This document shows, piece by piece, positions 1 to 9,041 of a stretch of 64,000 nt of DNA. Position numbers and translations under genes: made by a program. The notes below the pieces were generated by a model, which had not been told where the DNA came from, ran no database searches, and worked only from the letters and a program-made list of their open reading frames with translations. Numbering within the stretch: the first letter of the stretch is position 1; every line of letters begins with the position of its first letter. Where the stretch lies: positions 434,001 to 498,000 of the forward strand of contig CAVWLB010000010.1 of assembly GCA_963755695.1 (NCBI GenBank), written 5' to 3'. This DNA is from QHWT01 sp963755695. Its GTDB lineage: Bacteria > Acidobacteriota > Vicinamibacteria > Vicinamibacterales > 2-12-FULL-66-21.

Positions 1-507
1 GGGCGGTTCAACGCGATCGTCACCGGCACTCGCGCTTATGCGGTTCGTGACGATCTCAAGACCTACAATCGGCGACTGCTCGACTACGCCAGGAACGGCG
101 GCAATCTGATCGTGCTCTACAACACGCAGGAGTTCGTGCCGAATCAGTACGCACCGTTTCCTGCCGATCTTCCGCAAGACGCGGAGGAAGTGTCGGAAGA
201 GGATTCCCCGGTCGACATCCTTGCGGCATCCGACCCTGTCTTCAACACGCCGAACCGGATTACGTCAGCGGACTTCGACAATTGGGTCGAGCAGCGCGGT
301 TCGAAATTCTGGTCCACCTGGGACTCCGCCTACACTCCGATGATCGCGACGCACGATCGGGGTCAGACCCCGCAGAAGGGCGGCTGGCTGCATGCCAGGT
401 ACGGCAAGGGGCATTACACCTACTTCGCGTACGCGTTTCATCGTCAGTTGCCTTACGGCGTGCCGGGTGCTTATCGGCTGCTGGCAAACCTGCTGTCACT
501 CGAGTGA
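1..507 (+). CDS. PIG-L family deacetylase, C-terminal part (5' end outside window)
   Basis: The frame is open from the first base to the stop at 505-507, so the gene starts upstream. The visible part has about 168 residues with an alpha/beta segment reading VTGTRAY..., NGGNLIVLYNTQEF and, near the end, GKGHYTYFAYAFHRQLPYG. This is the amidotransferase-like C-terminal domain that follows the LmbE/PIG-L N-acetyl sugar deacetylase domain in long secreted acidobacterial proteins. The zinc-binding deacetylase domain itself is not visible, so catalytic residues cannot be checked. Family assignment rests on recognition of this C-terminal domain. Confidence 0.7.
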   Translation, partial: GRFNAIVTGTRAYAVRDDLKTYNRRLLDYARNGGNLIVLYNTQEFVPNQYAPFPADLPQDAEEVSEEDSPVDILAASDPVFNTPNRITSADFDNWVEQRGSKFWSTWDSAYTPMIATHDRGQTPQKGGWLHARYGKGHYTYFAYAFHRQLPYGVPGAYRLLANLLSLE

Positions 508-540
508 CGGCCCGAGGGTTTCGCGAATCGGCAGTTCCAG

Positions 541-993
541 CTAACGAACGCTCGACGGGTTGTCGGGCGAAGGAAAAGGCTGAATGCGATAGCGGCCATC
601 CCCGAAGATGATTCGGGCAAGACGGCCGCGATCGCCTTCAGCCTCCACGGCGCGAGCGTTTCGCACCGGTCGCGGCAGGGCCGCCCGTCGCACGGCTGAC
701 GGTTCGGCTATCCGGCGGGTTGAGACGTGGACGAACGAACGGGGCAGGGAGAGCTGGGCGATGGGAGTCGAAAGCGCCGGCGACAGTTGCACGTCGACCT
801 GGAAGCTCTCGAGCCGGGAGGACGGCAACAAGGGCATCATGAAAAGACAAGTCGACGTGACCGCAACGGCCGCCAGCGTAGCCAGTTCGCACTTCTGGCG
901 GCGAGATAGCACGCCGAAGGTCGGGTTCGGGAGATTCTCCTGAATCTCCGGTCCGGGCGCGTCCGGCGACCATCCCTCACCAGGACAGTGCAT
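541..993 (-). CDS. Hypothetical small protein with one N-terminal membrane segment
   Basis: Open frame of 150 codons. A hydrophobic stretch (LATLAAVAVTSTCLFMMPLL, about residues 36-55) suggests a membrane anchor or signal. The tail ends with IIFGDGRYRIQPFPSPD, a basic-aromatic ending I associate with short acidobacterial hypothetical proteins. The start is uncertain: the ATG at 993 gives an unlikely Pro/Glu-rich leader, while an in-frame GTG at 912-910 would put the hydrophobic stretch at the N-terminus. No good ribosome binding site was seen for either. It is convergent with the PIG-L gene. No function is assigned. Confidence 0.4.
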   Translation of the reverse strand: MHCPGEGWSPDAPGPEIQENLPNPTFGVLSRRQKCELATLAAVAVTSTCLFMMPLLPSSRLESFQVDVQLSPALSTPIAQLSLPRSFVHVSTRRIAEPSAVRRAALPRPVRNARAVEAEGDRGRLARIIFGDGRYRIQPFPSPDNPSSVR

Positions 994-1181
994 GGCCGAA
1001 AGGCGTCCAAAACAAACGCCAGTCGCAATGGCTGAGTTGGCTCCGAGTAAGTTATTCTCCCGGCGGTGGATTGAGGCGTTTCGCTGGTTCTTCGGGGCGG
1101 GTCGGAAACGATGGGTTTCGCTGCAAGCTCGGCATTTCTTACATTGTCGAAGTCAATGGAGGGCAGACAGACCGAACGATC

Positions 1182-2033
1182 CTAGGGTCTGGTCACTCGT
1201 ACCCAGTCCACCAGCATCAGGGCTTTTCCCTGCTTTATGAGGTCCACCGTCGATTGAGGCAGTCCCTTGTAGGGGGTGCTGACGCCGTTGACCGCCTGCG
1301 GGTATCCACCGCCAATCGCCTGGTTCGCGATGAGGAACTTGGGACTGTCGTACGCCCAGGCACCGTGCTCTTCCACCATCGCGCGCGTCATCCGGTATTC
1401 CTCGCGATCGTCCACCAGGAACACGAGCGACTCTTTGGTCCACCGCATCGAGTAGACGTGCCAGCCGGTGATGTCGTCCGGCGGCTGGAAGTACTTTCGC
1501 TTCGCCAACCCCTTTTCGCCGGAGTAGTTCGGACCGTGAAGGGCGAAGTTGATCCATGCCGGATCGCCGACGTTTTCCAGGATGTCCATTTCGCCGGTGT
1601 CGGGCCATTCTCCGTTCCCTAGCGCCCAGAACGCCGGCCACAACCCAACGCCCGCGGTCAGCTTCACTCGCGCCGAGGCGGTCCCATAGGTGAAGTCGAA
1701 CTTCGATCGGGTGTCGAGACGGCCCGAGATGAAGTCGAACTTCCGTCCTTCAGGGGTCGTGAATTGAGGTGTGAAGCGGGTCCGAATCGCCAGCGCCCCC
1801 GCGTCCGCGCCCGGGGCATCCTGAACGATGGCGATGGTCTCAGAAGAATCGACGTAGGCTTGCTGCTCGTCGTTGACCGTTTCTCCTGTGATGATGACGT
1901 TCCACTTCGATCGATCGAGCTCGTGAGCGGAGAATTCGTCGGAAAAGATCGGGACAGAGGGTTGGGACTGCGCCGGCAACAGAATGCCGGCGCACCCGAT
2001 GATCATGAGGGAGCAGAGGATTCTTTGACGCAT
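1182..2033 (-). CDS. Secreted glycoside hydrolase family 16 (laminarinase/licheninase-like)
   Basis: The protein has 283 residues with a signal peptide (residues 1-23). The GH16 signature GEMDILE lies at residues 147-153: E148 is the expected nucleophile, D150 the helper and E153 the acid/base. A conserved Trp-rich stretch (LWPAFWALG) precedes it. The family cleaves beta-1,3 or beta-1,3-1,4 glucans and related polysaccharides, so export points to extracellular glucan use. The start at 2033 is preceded by a G-rich Shine-Dalgarno region formed by a heptamer repeat. The gene lies 23 bp after the Gfo/Idh gene on the same strand and is probably cotranscribed with it. Substrate cannot be read from sequence. 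Confidence 0.9.
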   Translation of the reverse strand: MRQRILCSLMIIGCAGILLPAQSQPSVPIFSDEFSAHELDRSKWNVIITGETVNDEQQAYVDSSETIAIVQDAPGADAGALAIRTRFTPQFTTPEGRKFDFISGRLDTRSKFDFTYGTASARVKLTAGVGLWPAFWALGNGEWPDTGEMDILENVGDPAWINFALHGPNYSGEKGLAKRKYFQPPDDITGWHVYSMRWTKESLVFLVDDREEYRMTRAMVEEHGAWAYDSPKFLIANQAIGGGYPQAVNGVSTPYKGLPQSTVDLIKQGKALMLVDWVRVTRP

Positions 2034-2041
2034 CGCCACCC

Positions 2042-2055
2042 ACCCCTCGCCCCTC
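2042..2055. repeat. Two-unit GCCCCTC-type heptamer between Gfo/Idh and GH16 genes
   Basis: ACCCCTC followed by GCCCCTC. On the minus strand it reads as G-rich units starting just after the TAA of the Gfo/Idh gene. It supplies the purine-rich region upstream of the GH16 start. The same heptamer forms longer arrays near 25.12 kb and 47.12 kb. Confidence 0.6.
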
Positions 2056-2056
2056 G

Positions 2057-3391
2057 TTACGTCGTCGTCGTCAACGGCGGTCCGGGATTCACGCCTGGCA
2101 CCGGGGCCTCCGGTTTGAATGGCAGCGGACCGAGCGCGTACTCGGTCGGGCCCAGGCGATTGGTCGACGCGAGCAGTTCGTCCCACGTAATCGCCTTGCC
2201 CGTGTACGCCGAGTCGCGTCCCATGATGGCCATCAGCGTCGCACGCGCGGTTTCCTTGGCCGTGTTCACTGGTTTTCCTGTACGGATCGACGTGACCCAA
2301 TCTGCGTGTTCCTGGACGAGTGGATCGTTGGTCGGACCTTCGTACTTCCAGATCCGCTTGCCCTCGGCGTCGTAGATCAGCCCGTCGAGGCTGGCGCTCC
2401 CTTTGGTGCCGACGATCACCTCCTGGCGCTCGTTCGCGCAGCCATTGAGCTGTCGAATCGTGCTGTGCATGTGCACGCCGTCGTCGTACTCGTAGTCGAT
2501 GCTGAAGAAATCGTACTGGTCGCCGGTCGGACGGCGCGCATGCGCCCCCATGCCCGTGGCCTTGACCGGGGTCTTGCCGACCACCCACAACATCGCATCG
2601 AGATGGTGAATGTGCTGTTCGACGATGATGTCGCCGGAGAGCCAGGCCCAGTTGACCCAGTCGCGAATCATGTACTCCATATCGGACCAGCCCTGCTGCG
2701 GCGTGCGATACCACAGCGCGCCCTGGTTGCGGATCGCGCGAAGCGCCCGGATGTCGCCAATGGCACCGTCGCGCACCCGATTGCAGACCTCGATTCGGGT
2801 CAAATCGCGGCGCAGCTGCGTGCCGGTCACCACACTGAGGCCGAGGCTCTCCGCGCGCTCTGCGGTCTCCATCACCGCTTTGGCCCCGGGGACGTCGACG
2901 GCGACCGGCTTTTCCATAAACAGGTGCTTGCGCGCGTCGATCGCCGCCTTCATGTGCATCGGGCGGAAGTGCGGTGGCGTCGCGTGGATCACGAGGTCGA
3001 CGCCCGAGTCGATCAGCTTTTGATACGCATCGAACCCGGTAAAACATTTCGACTGATCGATCTGCTGTCCACGCTGCTCGTTGAGCAGCCGCCGGCCTTC
3101 TTCGACCCGGTCTGGAAACACATCGGCGAGCGCGACGATCTGCAGGTTCGGGCCGGCGTCGAGGAAGTTCTGGGCGGCGCCGCGCCCGCGGCCGCCGCAT
3201 CCGATCAGCCCGGCTCTTAGAACCTGGCCATCCGGAGCCTTTCTCGTGGCGTCTTTCGCGGTCCCCGCGGCTGGTGCAGTCTGAGCCCGTGGCGTGGACG
3301 TCGACGCGCAGGCGGACATCGCTGCCGCGCCGGCTGCGGCCACCGATCCGATGAATGCCCGACGGCTGATGTCAGGCTTGACTCGCTTCAT
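2057..3391 (-). CDS. Gfo/Idh/MocA family oxidoreductase, Tat-exported
   Basis: The protein has 444 residues. The N-terminus has a twin-arginine motif (SRRAFIG, R10-R11) followed by an Ala-rich segment and Cys28, so it is a likely Tat substrate and possibly a lipoprotein. The Rossmann motif AGLIGCGGRGRG and the family motif MEKPVAVD support NAD(P)-dependent oxidation-reduction of a sugar or sugar derivative. The ATG at 3391 has AAGGAG about 8 bases upstream, which excludes the longer frame start. It is divergently arranged (58 bp) with a sugar isomerase-like gene and sits upstream of the GH16 gene. This suggests a glucan or glycoside utilisation locus; the actual substrate is unknown. Confidence 0.9.
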   Translation of the reverse strand: MKRVKPDISRRAFIGSVAAAGAAAMSACASTSTPRAQTAPAAGTAKDATRKAPDGQVLRAGLIGCGGRGRGAAQNFLDAGPNLQIVALADVFPDRVEEGRRLLNEQRGQQIDQSKCFTGFDAYQKLIDSGVDLVIHATPPHFRPMHMKAAIDARKHLFMEKPVAVDVPGAKAVMETAERAESLGLSVVTGTQLRRDLTRIEVCNRVRDGAIGDIRALRAIRNQGALWYRTPQQGWSDMEYMIRDWVNWAWLSGDIIVEQHIHHLDAMLWVVGKTPVKATGMGAHARRPTGDQYDFFSIDYEYDDGVHMHSTIRQLNGCANERQEVIVGTKGSASLDGLIYDAEGKRIWKYEGPTNDPLVQEHADWVTSIRTGKPVNTAKETARATLMAIMGRDSAYTGKAITWDELLASTNRLGPTEYALGPLPFKPEAPVPGVNPGPPLTTTT

Positions 3392-3449
3392 ACTGTGCTC
3401 CTTGCCTGGATACGGATTCTCGGTCGATGGGAGTATAACTGCACGTACC

Positions 3450-4394
3450 ATGAATCATCGCCGCATGTTTTTGAAGACGCTCGCGGCCGCGGTAGCGTCG
3501 GCGAGTCAGGTCGGCCGCACCCAAGCGCGCCAGACGGCCCAGCCGGTTGCCCCAGCTTCAGCTCCATCAAAAATCAGGAAGTCCCTGCTGATTTCGCTGC
3601 TGCCGAAAGATCGGCCGTACGCTGAGCGGTTTCTGATGGCTCGCGAGGCGGGGTTCGACGCGATTGAGATGCAGACGATCACCAGGGACGAGGAAGCGGC
3701 CGAGATCAAGGAGGCAGCAGACAAGGCCGGGCTGCGCATCCACTCGGTGATGAACATGGAGCACTGGCAGTCGCCGCTGTCGAGCGGCGATGCTGATGTG
3801 GTGACCCGCAGCGTCCGCGGCATGGAGACCTCACTGAGGAATGCTGCACTCTGGAAGGCCGACACGGTGCTGCTCGTCCCCGCCGTCGTCGACGCCAATA
3901 CCCCGTACAAGGATGCATATACGAGGTCGCAGCGGGTCATCCGCGAGCGGCTCCTGCCGATGGCGAGCGAGCTGAAAGTGATCATTGCGGTCGAGGAAGT
4001 CTGGAACAAGTTCTTGCTGAGCCCTCTCGAGTTCGCCCGGTATGTCGACGAGTTCGACTCGCCGTGGGTCCGCGCCTACTTCGACGTGGGCAACGTCGTG
4101 ATCTACGCGTTTCCACAGGACTGGATCCGCACGCTGGGTCCGCGCATTGCGAAGATTCACTTGAAAGACTTCAACTTCGACCGGCGCAACGGCCGCTTTA
4201 CCTGGAAGAACATCGGCGAGGGGGACATCGACTGGCTGGAAGTCCGTCGCGCGCTAACCGAGATTGGCTACGCCGGTTACGTCACGACCGAAGTGAACGC
4301 CGGAGACGCAGCGTATCTGAAGGATCTCGGCGGGCGCGTCGATCGGTTTCTCGCAGGGGAGAAACCGTACAGCGCACCATCCGCTGCCGGTTAG
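3450..4394 (+). CDS. Sugar phosphate isomerase/epimerase (xylose isomerase-like TIM barrel)
   Basis: The protein has 314 residues. The N-terminus MNHRRMFLKTLAAAVASA has the twin-arginine form HRRMFLK and looks like a Tat signal. The body matches AP-endonuclease-2/xylose-isomerase-like barrels: an acidic metal ligand in IIAVEEVWN, AYFDVGNVV (Asp/Asn of the metal site), KIHLKDF and a C-terminal VTTEVNAG. Such proteins isomerise or epimerise (keto)sugars and often pair with Gfo/Idh oxidoreductases, as here (divergent neighbour). The longer in-frame extension upstream lies inside the Gfo/Idh gene and is rejected. Confidence 0.85.
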   Translation: MNHRRMFLKTLAAAVASASQVGRTQARQTAQPVAPASAPSKIRKSLLISLLPKDRPYAERFLMAREAGFDAIEMQTITRDEEAAEIKEAADKAGLRIHSVMNMEHWQSPLSSGDADVVTRSVRGMETSLRNAALWKADTVLLVPAVVDANTPYKDAYTRSQRVIRERLLPMASELKVIIAVEEVWNKFLLSPLEFARYVDEFDSPWVRAYFDVGNVVIYAFPQDWIRTLGPRIAKIHLKDFNFDRRNGRFTWKNIGEGDIDWLEVRRALTEIGYAGYVTTEVNAGDAAYLKDLGGRVDRFLAGEKPYSAPSAAG

Positions 4395-4450
4395 TGCTGC
4401 GCACAGTCGCAGGTGACGCGCAACAGCCGCGGAAATCAGTTCTTACGACC

Positions 4451-5651
4451 TCACTCGACAGCGCGGTCGAGCGGTGGGGCCGATGCGTGAAAGTCGGCGT
4501 AGAAACGCGTGACGTATGAGTCGAGCAGCGCCCGGACGCGATGTTCGTCCGGCGAGGCGACGATCACGCCGGCATGATGATGCTTGCGGAGCCGGGTGAC
4601 GATCTCCGGCTCGGTATAGGCGCTCATGTCCGGCTCTTCCTGCCGCGCGAGCGAGAGCACGATTCCCGCCGACTGTCCCTTTGACGCCGGCGGCTCGTAC
4701 GTGCCGCGTTCTCCAGCGATCTCGATCTTCGCCCACTCGCGCCACAGATTCAGCCCGGTCGCGGCCTCCACGACGTCGACGATGAACGCGCCGCCGACCC
4801 GCGCGGAGGTTTCGAGGAAGTGGAGGCGCTCGTCACGATCGCGGATGAACTCCGTGTGCGAGACGCCGCGCAGCAGCCCGAACGAATCGAGTACCCGCGC
4901 GTTCAGCTCCTTCAGCGCCTTGCCGTTGTCGTCCCCGTCAGCGAGCGTGCGGGTGACGAAGATGCCGCCCTCATGCGCGACCGCCATCGGCGGCGTGCCG
5001 TACCGGCTGGCGATGGCGAATACTACTTGGCGATCGAACACCAGCGAGTCGACATGAAATACGTCGCCAGGCACAAACTGTTCGAGAACGTAATCCGCCT
5101 GTCCGTCGCCGAGGATGTCGAACCGTCTCCCAGAGCTGCTCGGTCGATGCGATCTTGCGGATTCCGATGGCAGCGGCCTGCGCGCGCGGTTTCAGGACCC
5201 AGGGCGGCGAAATCCGCGTGCTCCACTCGCTAAGCGCTGCGTGATTGATGACCGGCACGAAATCGGGGCAGTTGATGCCGGCACTGCGCGCCCGCGAGCG
5301 CATCGAGAGCTTGTCGCGAAAGGCCCGCGCGGTCGTGTCGCCCATGCCCGGGACGTGCAGGTATTCGCGCAGCATCGCAGCCATCTCGACGTCGAAGTCG
5401 TCGAGCGCCACGATGCGATCGAGCCGTTCGGTGCGCGCGAGATACGCCGCCCCCTTGCGGATGTCGTCTTCCGGCATATCGCGCCGCACGTAGTAGAACG
5501 CGTCGATCGCCTCGCGCGGCCAGTCCGAGTCGGCAAGCTTTTCCTCGGTGAGCAGCAGCACGCGGCAACCCTGGCGGCGGCATTCCCTGAGGAACTCGTC
5601 GCCCTTGCGATAGGTTGCGATGCAGAGGACGGTGAGCGGCATACCGGCCAT
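4451..5651 (-). pseudogene. ATP-grasp domain protein, interrupted by a 1-bp frameshift
   Basis: The N-terminal frame (5651 to about 5120) encodes a pre-ATP-grasp fold (VLCIATYRKGDEF, ARAFRDKLSMRSRARSAGIN, PPWVLKPR). The C-terminal frame (about 5120 to 4451) continues with VPGDVFHVDSLV, GGIFVTRT, NARVLDSFGLLRGVSHTEFI and ETSARVGGAFIVD, which hold the nucleotide- and metal-binding strands. The total span is 1201 nt, one more than a multiple of three; removing one C near 5119-5123 gives a seamless 399-residue carboxylate-amine-ligase-type protein. Start (5651 or 5642) is uncertain. Function beyond ATP-dependent ligase is unknown. It is either a recent loss or an assembly indel. Confidence 0.8.
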
Positions 5652-5699
5652 TATGTCCGATGCTCAACCCTTTACGCCGCGCCTGACGTCTAATTCCGC

Positions 5700-8225
5700 G
5701 TGATCAACGACATTGCGTTCTCGATTCGGCGTCTGCTGCAAGCGCGGGGCTTTACCTTCGTGTGCGTGCTCACGCTTGCGCTTGGGATTGGCGGAACGAC
5801 GGCTGTGTTCACGCTGGTCCAGCAGGTCCTGCTCGCGCGATTGCCGGTCACCCGTCCTGCCGAGCTCTACCGGCTGGGAGACGATGACAACTGCTGTGTG
5901 AACAGTGGTCTCCAGAGCGCCTGGTCACTTTACTCATACGAGCTCTATCGCTCCATGCGCGACAACGTGCCGCAGTTCACGGAACTGGCAGCCTTCGAGG
6001 CGCATCCCAATCCCGTCAGCGTGCGGCGACGCTCCGCCGACCCGGCCGAACCGTTCGCCGCCCAGTTCGTATCCGGCAACTACTTTCAGACGTTCGGCGT
6101 CGGCGTGCGAGTCGGGCGTCCGCTGGCCGCATCCGACGACCAGCCCGGCGCCCCGCCCGTGGCGGTCCTCAGCTACCGCGCCTGGCAGCAGCGGTTTGGT
6201 GCCGATCCCGGGCTGGTTGGCCAGGCGGTGGCGATTAATAACGTCGCCTCGGTGATCATTGGCGTTGCGCCCCCGGGCTTCTATGGCGAGATGCTGCGCC
6301 CCGACCCGCCAGACTTTTGGCTTCCGCTGTCGAGCGAGCCGCTTGTGCAACCGCAAGCCCGGCTCATCGCGGCCGCCGGATCGCATTGGCTGTACGTGAT
6401 TGGCCGCCTTCGGCCGGGAGCCGACCCGGCGCAGGCACAGCAACAGGCCGCGGCGACCGTCCGGCAATGGCTGACCGCATCGCCAGACCTGTCGATCGAC
6501 GATCGACAGCGCATCCCGCAGATCACGGTCCGGCTGTCGTCGGCAGCGGCGGGCGTGTCCAATATGCGCGCGGCGGTCGGGCCTTCGCTGCAACTCCTCT
6601 TTGCGATCGCGCTGGCGACGCTCCTCATCGCCTGTGCGAACCTGGCCAACCTCCTGCTCGCGCGCGGCCTTGCTCGGCGGGCGGAATTTGCCGTACGCAC
6701 CGCCCTGGGAGCCTCACGCGCGCGCCTCGTCACGAGCACGGTGATCGAAAGCTTGTTGCTCTCGACCGTCGGCGGAGCCGCGGGACTTGCGGTCTCGTAT
6801 GCCGGGGCGCGGGCGATCGTTTCGATGGCCTTTCGCGGGTCGACCTATGTGCCGATCGACCCATCACCATCCCTGGCGGTCCTCGGCTTTACGTTCATCC
6901 TTGCGGTGATTACCGGCGCGCTCTTCGGTGTAGCCCCCGCGATCATCGGCTCGAAGACCGATCCGATCGATGCGATGCGCGGGGTTGGCCGCGTCGCCGG
7001 CGATCGGGGATCGTTCATGCGCAGGTCGCTCGTCGCCTTGCAGGTGGCGGTCTCGTTATCGCTGGTCGCGACGGCGGGACTCCTGGCGAGGAGTCTCGAT
7101 AACCTCGAGCGACAGGACTTCGGCTTTCGGACGGAGGGTCGCTATGTTGCCGCGCTGAATGTCGCGCTCGGCGGCGCGCCAACGGAACGGATCGCCGACG
7201 CGTACAAGCGAATTCCGCAAACGATCGGGGCGATTCCTGGGGTAAGGAGCGTGGCGCTTTCTTTGTACAGCCCGATGGAAGGGGACAACTGGGGAAGCCG
7301 CATTACGGTCGAGGGGCACGCGCCCGGCGAGACGCTCGAATCATCGTGGAATCGCGTGAGTCCTCGCTACTTCGAGACGATCGGGACGCCGCTGCTGCGC
7401 GGCCGGGCAATCGACGAGCGCGACACGCCAGCGTCAACCAGGGTGGCGGTCGTGAACGAAACCTTCGCGCGGAAGTTCTTCGCGAACGGGAACGCGATCG
7501 GCCGGCATTTCGGGTTTGCCGACCTGAACGGCGCGGGCAGCCTCGACTTCGAGATCGTCGGCATCGTGGGCGACGCGAAGTACCAGGATGCGCGTGAGCC
7601 GGCATATGCCACCTTCTTCTTGCCATTTCTGCAGCGAGAGCCGAGCCTGTCGGGAAAGCCGGCCGAACCACTGCCGCGGTCCCATTTCGCCAAGGCGATC
7701 GAGCTGCACATCACGAGGCCAGGCCTGAACCTCGAGGCGGACATTCGACGGGCGCTGGCCGCGGTGGATCCGGGCCTGACGCTCCAGCGCGTGCTCAGCC
7801 TCGACGAGCAGGTCGCGCTCAATTTCAATCGTGAGCGGTTGATTGCGACGCTGACGATCGCATTTGCCATGATGGCGCTGTTGCTGGCGTGCCTCGGCCT
7901 GTATGGAGTCACCGCGTACTCGGTCTCGAGGCGGACGCGCGAGATCGGCGTGCGCATGGCGCTGGGGGCAACACGTCGGCGGGTGCTCGGCACTGTCCTG
8001 CGCGGTGCACTGCTCCAAGTTGCGATGGGCTTCACAATCGGCGTGCCGCTGGCGCTCGCCGCCGCTCGCGTGCTCGCGCAAGAACTCTATGGCGTCTCCA
8101 TGCGCGATCCGCGGGTGCTCGCGAGCGCAGCGATTGTGCTGTCGCTCTGCGCGGCGCTCGCGGCTTTCATACCAGCGCGTCGCGCTGCGTTGATGGATCC
8201 ACAGCAGGCGCTGCGCATGGAATGA
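5700..8225 (+). CDS. ADOP family ABC transporter permease (MacB-like)
   Basis: The protein has 841 residues and starts at GTG 5700. The layout is a membrane helix near the start (FTFVCVLTLALGIGGTTAVF), a large extracytoplasmic MacB_PCD-type domain, FtsX helices near 295-420, a second extracytoplasmic domain, and three C-terminal helices ending IPARRAALMDPQQALRME. This duplicated MacB/FtsX layout with the terminal 'DP..ALR.E' motif is the acidobacterial duplicated-orphaned permease group. No ATPase gene is adjacent, in keeping with 'orphaned'. Likely role: efflux or mechanotransmission in the envelope; cargo unknown. Confidence 0.93.
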   Translation: MINDIAFSIRRLLQARGFTFVCVLTLALGIGGTTAVFTLVQQVLLARLPVTRPAELYRLGDDDNCCVNSGLQSAWSLYSYELYRSMRDNVPQFTELAAFEAHPNPVSVRRRSADPAEPFAAQFVSGNYFQTFGVGVRVGRPLAASDDQPGAPPVAVLSYRAWQQRFGADPGLVGQAVAINNVASVIIGVAPPGFYGEMLRPDPPDFWLPLSSEPLVQPQARLIAAAGSHWLYVIGRLRPGADPAQAQQQAAATVRQWLTASPDLSIDDRQRIPQITVRLSSAAAGVSNMRAAVGPSLQLLFAIALATLLIACANLANLLLARGLARRAEFAVRTALGASRARLVTSTVIESLLLSTVGGAAGLAVSYAGARAIVSMAFRGSTYVPIDPSPSLAVLGFTFILAVITGALFGVAPAIIGSKTDPIDAMRGVGRVAGDRGSFMRRSLVALQVAVSLSLVATAGLLARSLDNLERQDFGFRTEGRYVAALNVALGGAPTERIADAYKRIPQTIGAIPGVRSVALSLYSPMEGDNWGSRITVEGHAPGETLESSWNRVSPRYFETIGTPLLRGRAIDERDTPASTRVAVVNETFARKFFANGNAIGRHFGFADLNGAGSLDFEIVGIVGDAKYQDAREPAYATFFLPFLQREPSLSGKPAEPLPRSHFAKAIELHITRPGLNLEADIRRALAAVDPGLTLQRVLSLDEQVALNFNRERLIATLTIAFAMMALLLACLGLYGVTAYSVSRRTREIGVRMALGATRRRVLGTVLRGALLQVAMGFTIGVPLALAAARVLAQELYGVSMRDPRVLASAAIVLSLCAALAAFIPARRAALMDPQQALRME

Positions 8226-8383
8226 ACAAGTCTCCGGATCACGCGCAGATTCGGTCCGCACATACGAGAAGTCTCTTGAATTCTGTTCGGGACGATGGCA
8301 TCGTCGTCGTCGGGGTCGGGCCGCCGGAAAAGAGCAATGTGGCTGCCCCAAACCGATCGCGGAAAGTTCGAAGGAGTTCAGGG

Positions 8384-8917
8384 ATGACCACGACCGAGTA
8401 CTTGCAGACGCCGGAGACCGTCCTGCCGCGGGAGCTCGCGTTTGGAGCCCTGCGGGTCGCGGAATCTCCGACAGTATTGCACCAGCGAGTCGTGCGCGAC
8501 CTCACACTGGCACTCTGCGCGTTCGTCAACGAACGGCACATCGGCGAGGTCCTGCCCGCCCCTATGGACGTCGTGCTCGACTACGCGAACGCGCTGGTCG
8601 TGCAACCGGATGTTCTATTCGTGTCCAGGGATCGGCGAGAGATCATTACCGATCGGGTGTACGGTGCGCCCGACATGGTGGTTGAAGTTCTCTCGCCCCA
8701 TCCGAGGATTGGAAAGCTCGACGAACGCGTCGCCTGGTTCGCCAGGTACGGTGTACGCGAGTGCTGGATTGCCGACGCGGAGCGGAAGGAACTGACGGTG
8801 TTGACCTTCGGGGACGGCCGGATCGCCCACCGCGAAGTGGCGAAAGGGCCAACGCGGATTGCGACCGCCGTGCTCGAAGGACTTCGCCTGACACCCGACA
8901 GCATCTTTGGCTGGTAG
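8384..8917 (+). CDS. Uma2 family protein (PD-(D/E)XK restriction-endonuclease-like fold)
   Basis: The protein has 177 residues; the ATG has AAGGAG about 10 bases upstream. Family features: VVLDYANALVVQPDVLFVSRDR, GAPDMVVEVLSP and a downstream KLDERVAWFARYGVRECWIAD, which match the Asp, Glu and Lys arrangement of the PD-(D/E)XK core in Uma2 proteins. These are abundant in Cyanobacteria and Acidobacteriota, and their substrates are not established. The upstream 158 bp holds nothing recognised. Confidence 0.88.
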   Translation: MTTTEYLQTPETVLPRELAFGALRVAESPTVLHQRVVRDLTLALCAFVNERHIGEVLPAPMDVVLDYANALVVQPDVLFVSRDRREIITDRVYGAPDMVVEVLSPHPRIGKLDERVAWFARYGVRECWIADAERKELTVLTFGDGRIAHREVAKGPTRIATAVLEGLRLTPDSIFGW

Positions 8918-9041
8918 CCGGTCGATCGGATCGTCGCGGAGGCTTTAGGTTCCGGGCTCCAGGTCGGCTCGAGTCCGAGGGCCGCGTGGCGTCAGCCGCA
9001 CAGGCTTCCAGCCCGATGCCGCGAAGCTTGAAGCCGGTTCG

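Noticed and set aside
1182..3200. 672-codon frame starting inside the Gfo/Idh gene and ending as GH16
   Set aside because: Its first two thirds are an out-of-frame reading of the oxidoreductase; the real GH16 start is at 2033 with a signal peptide.
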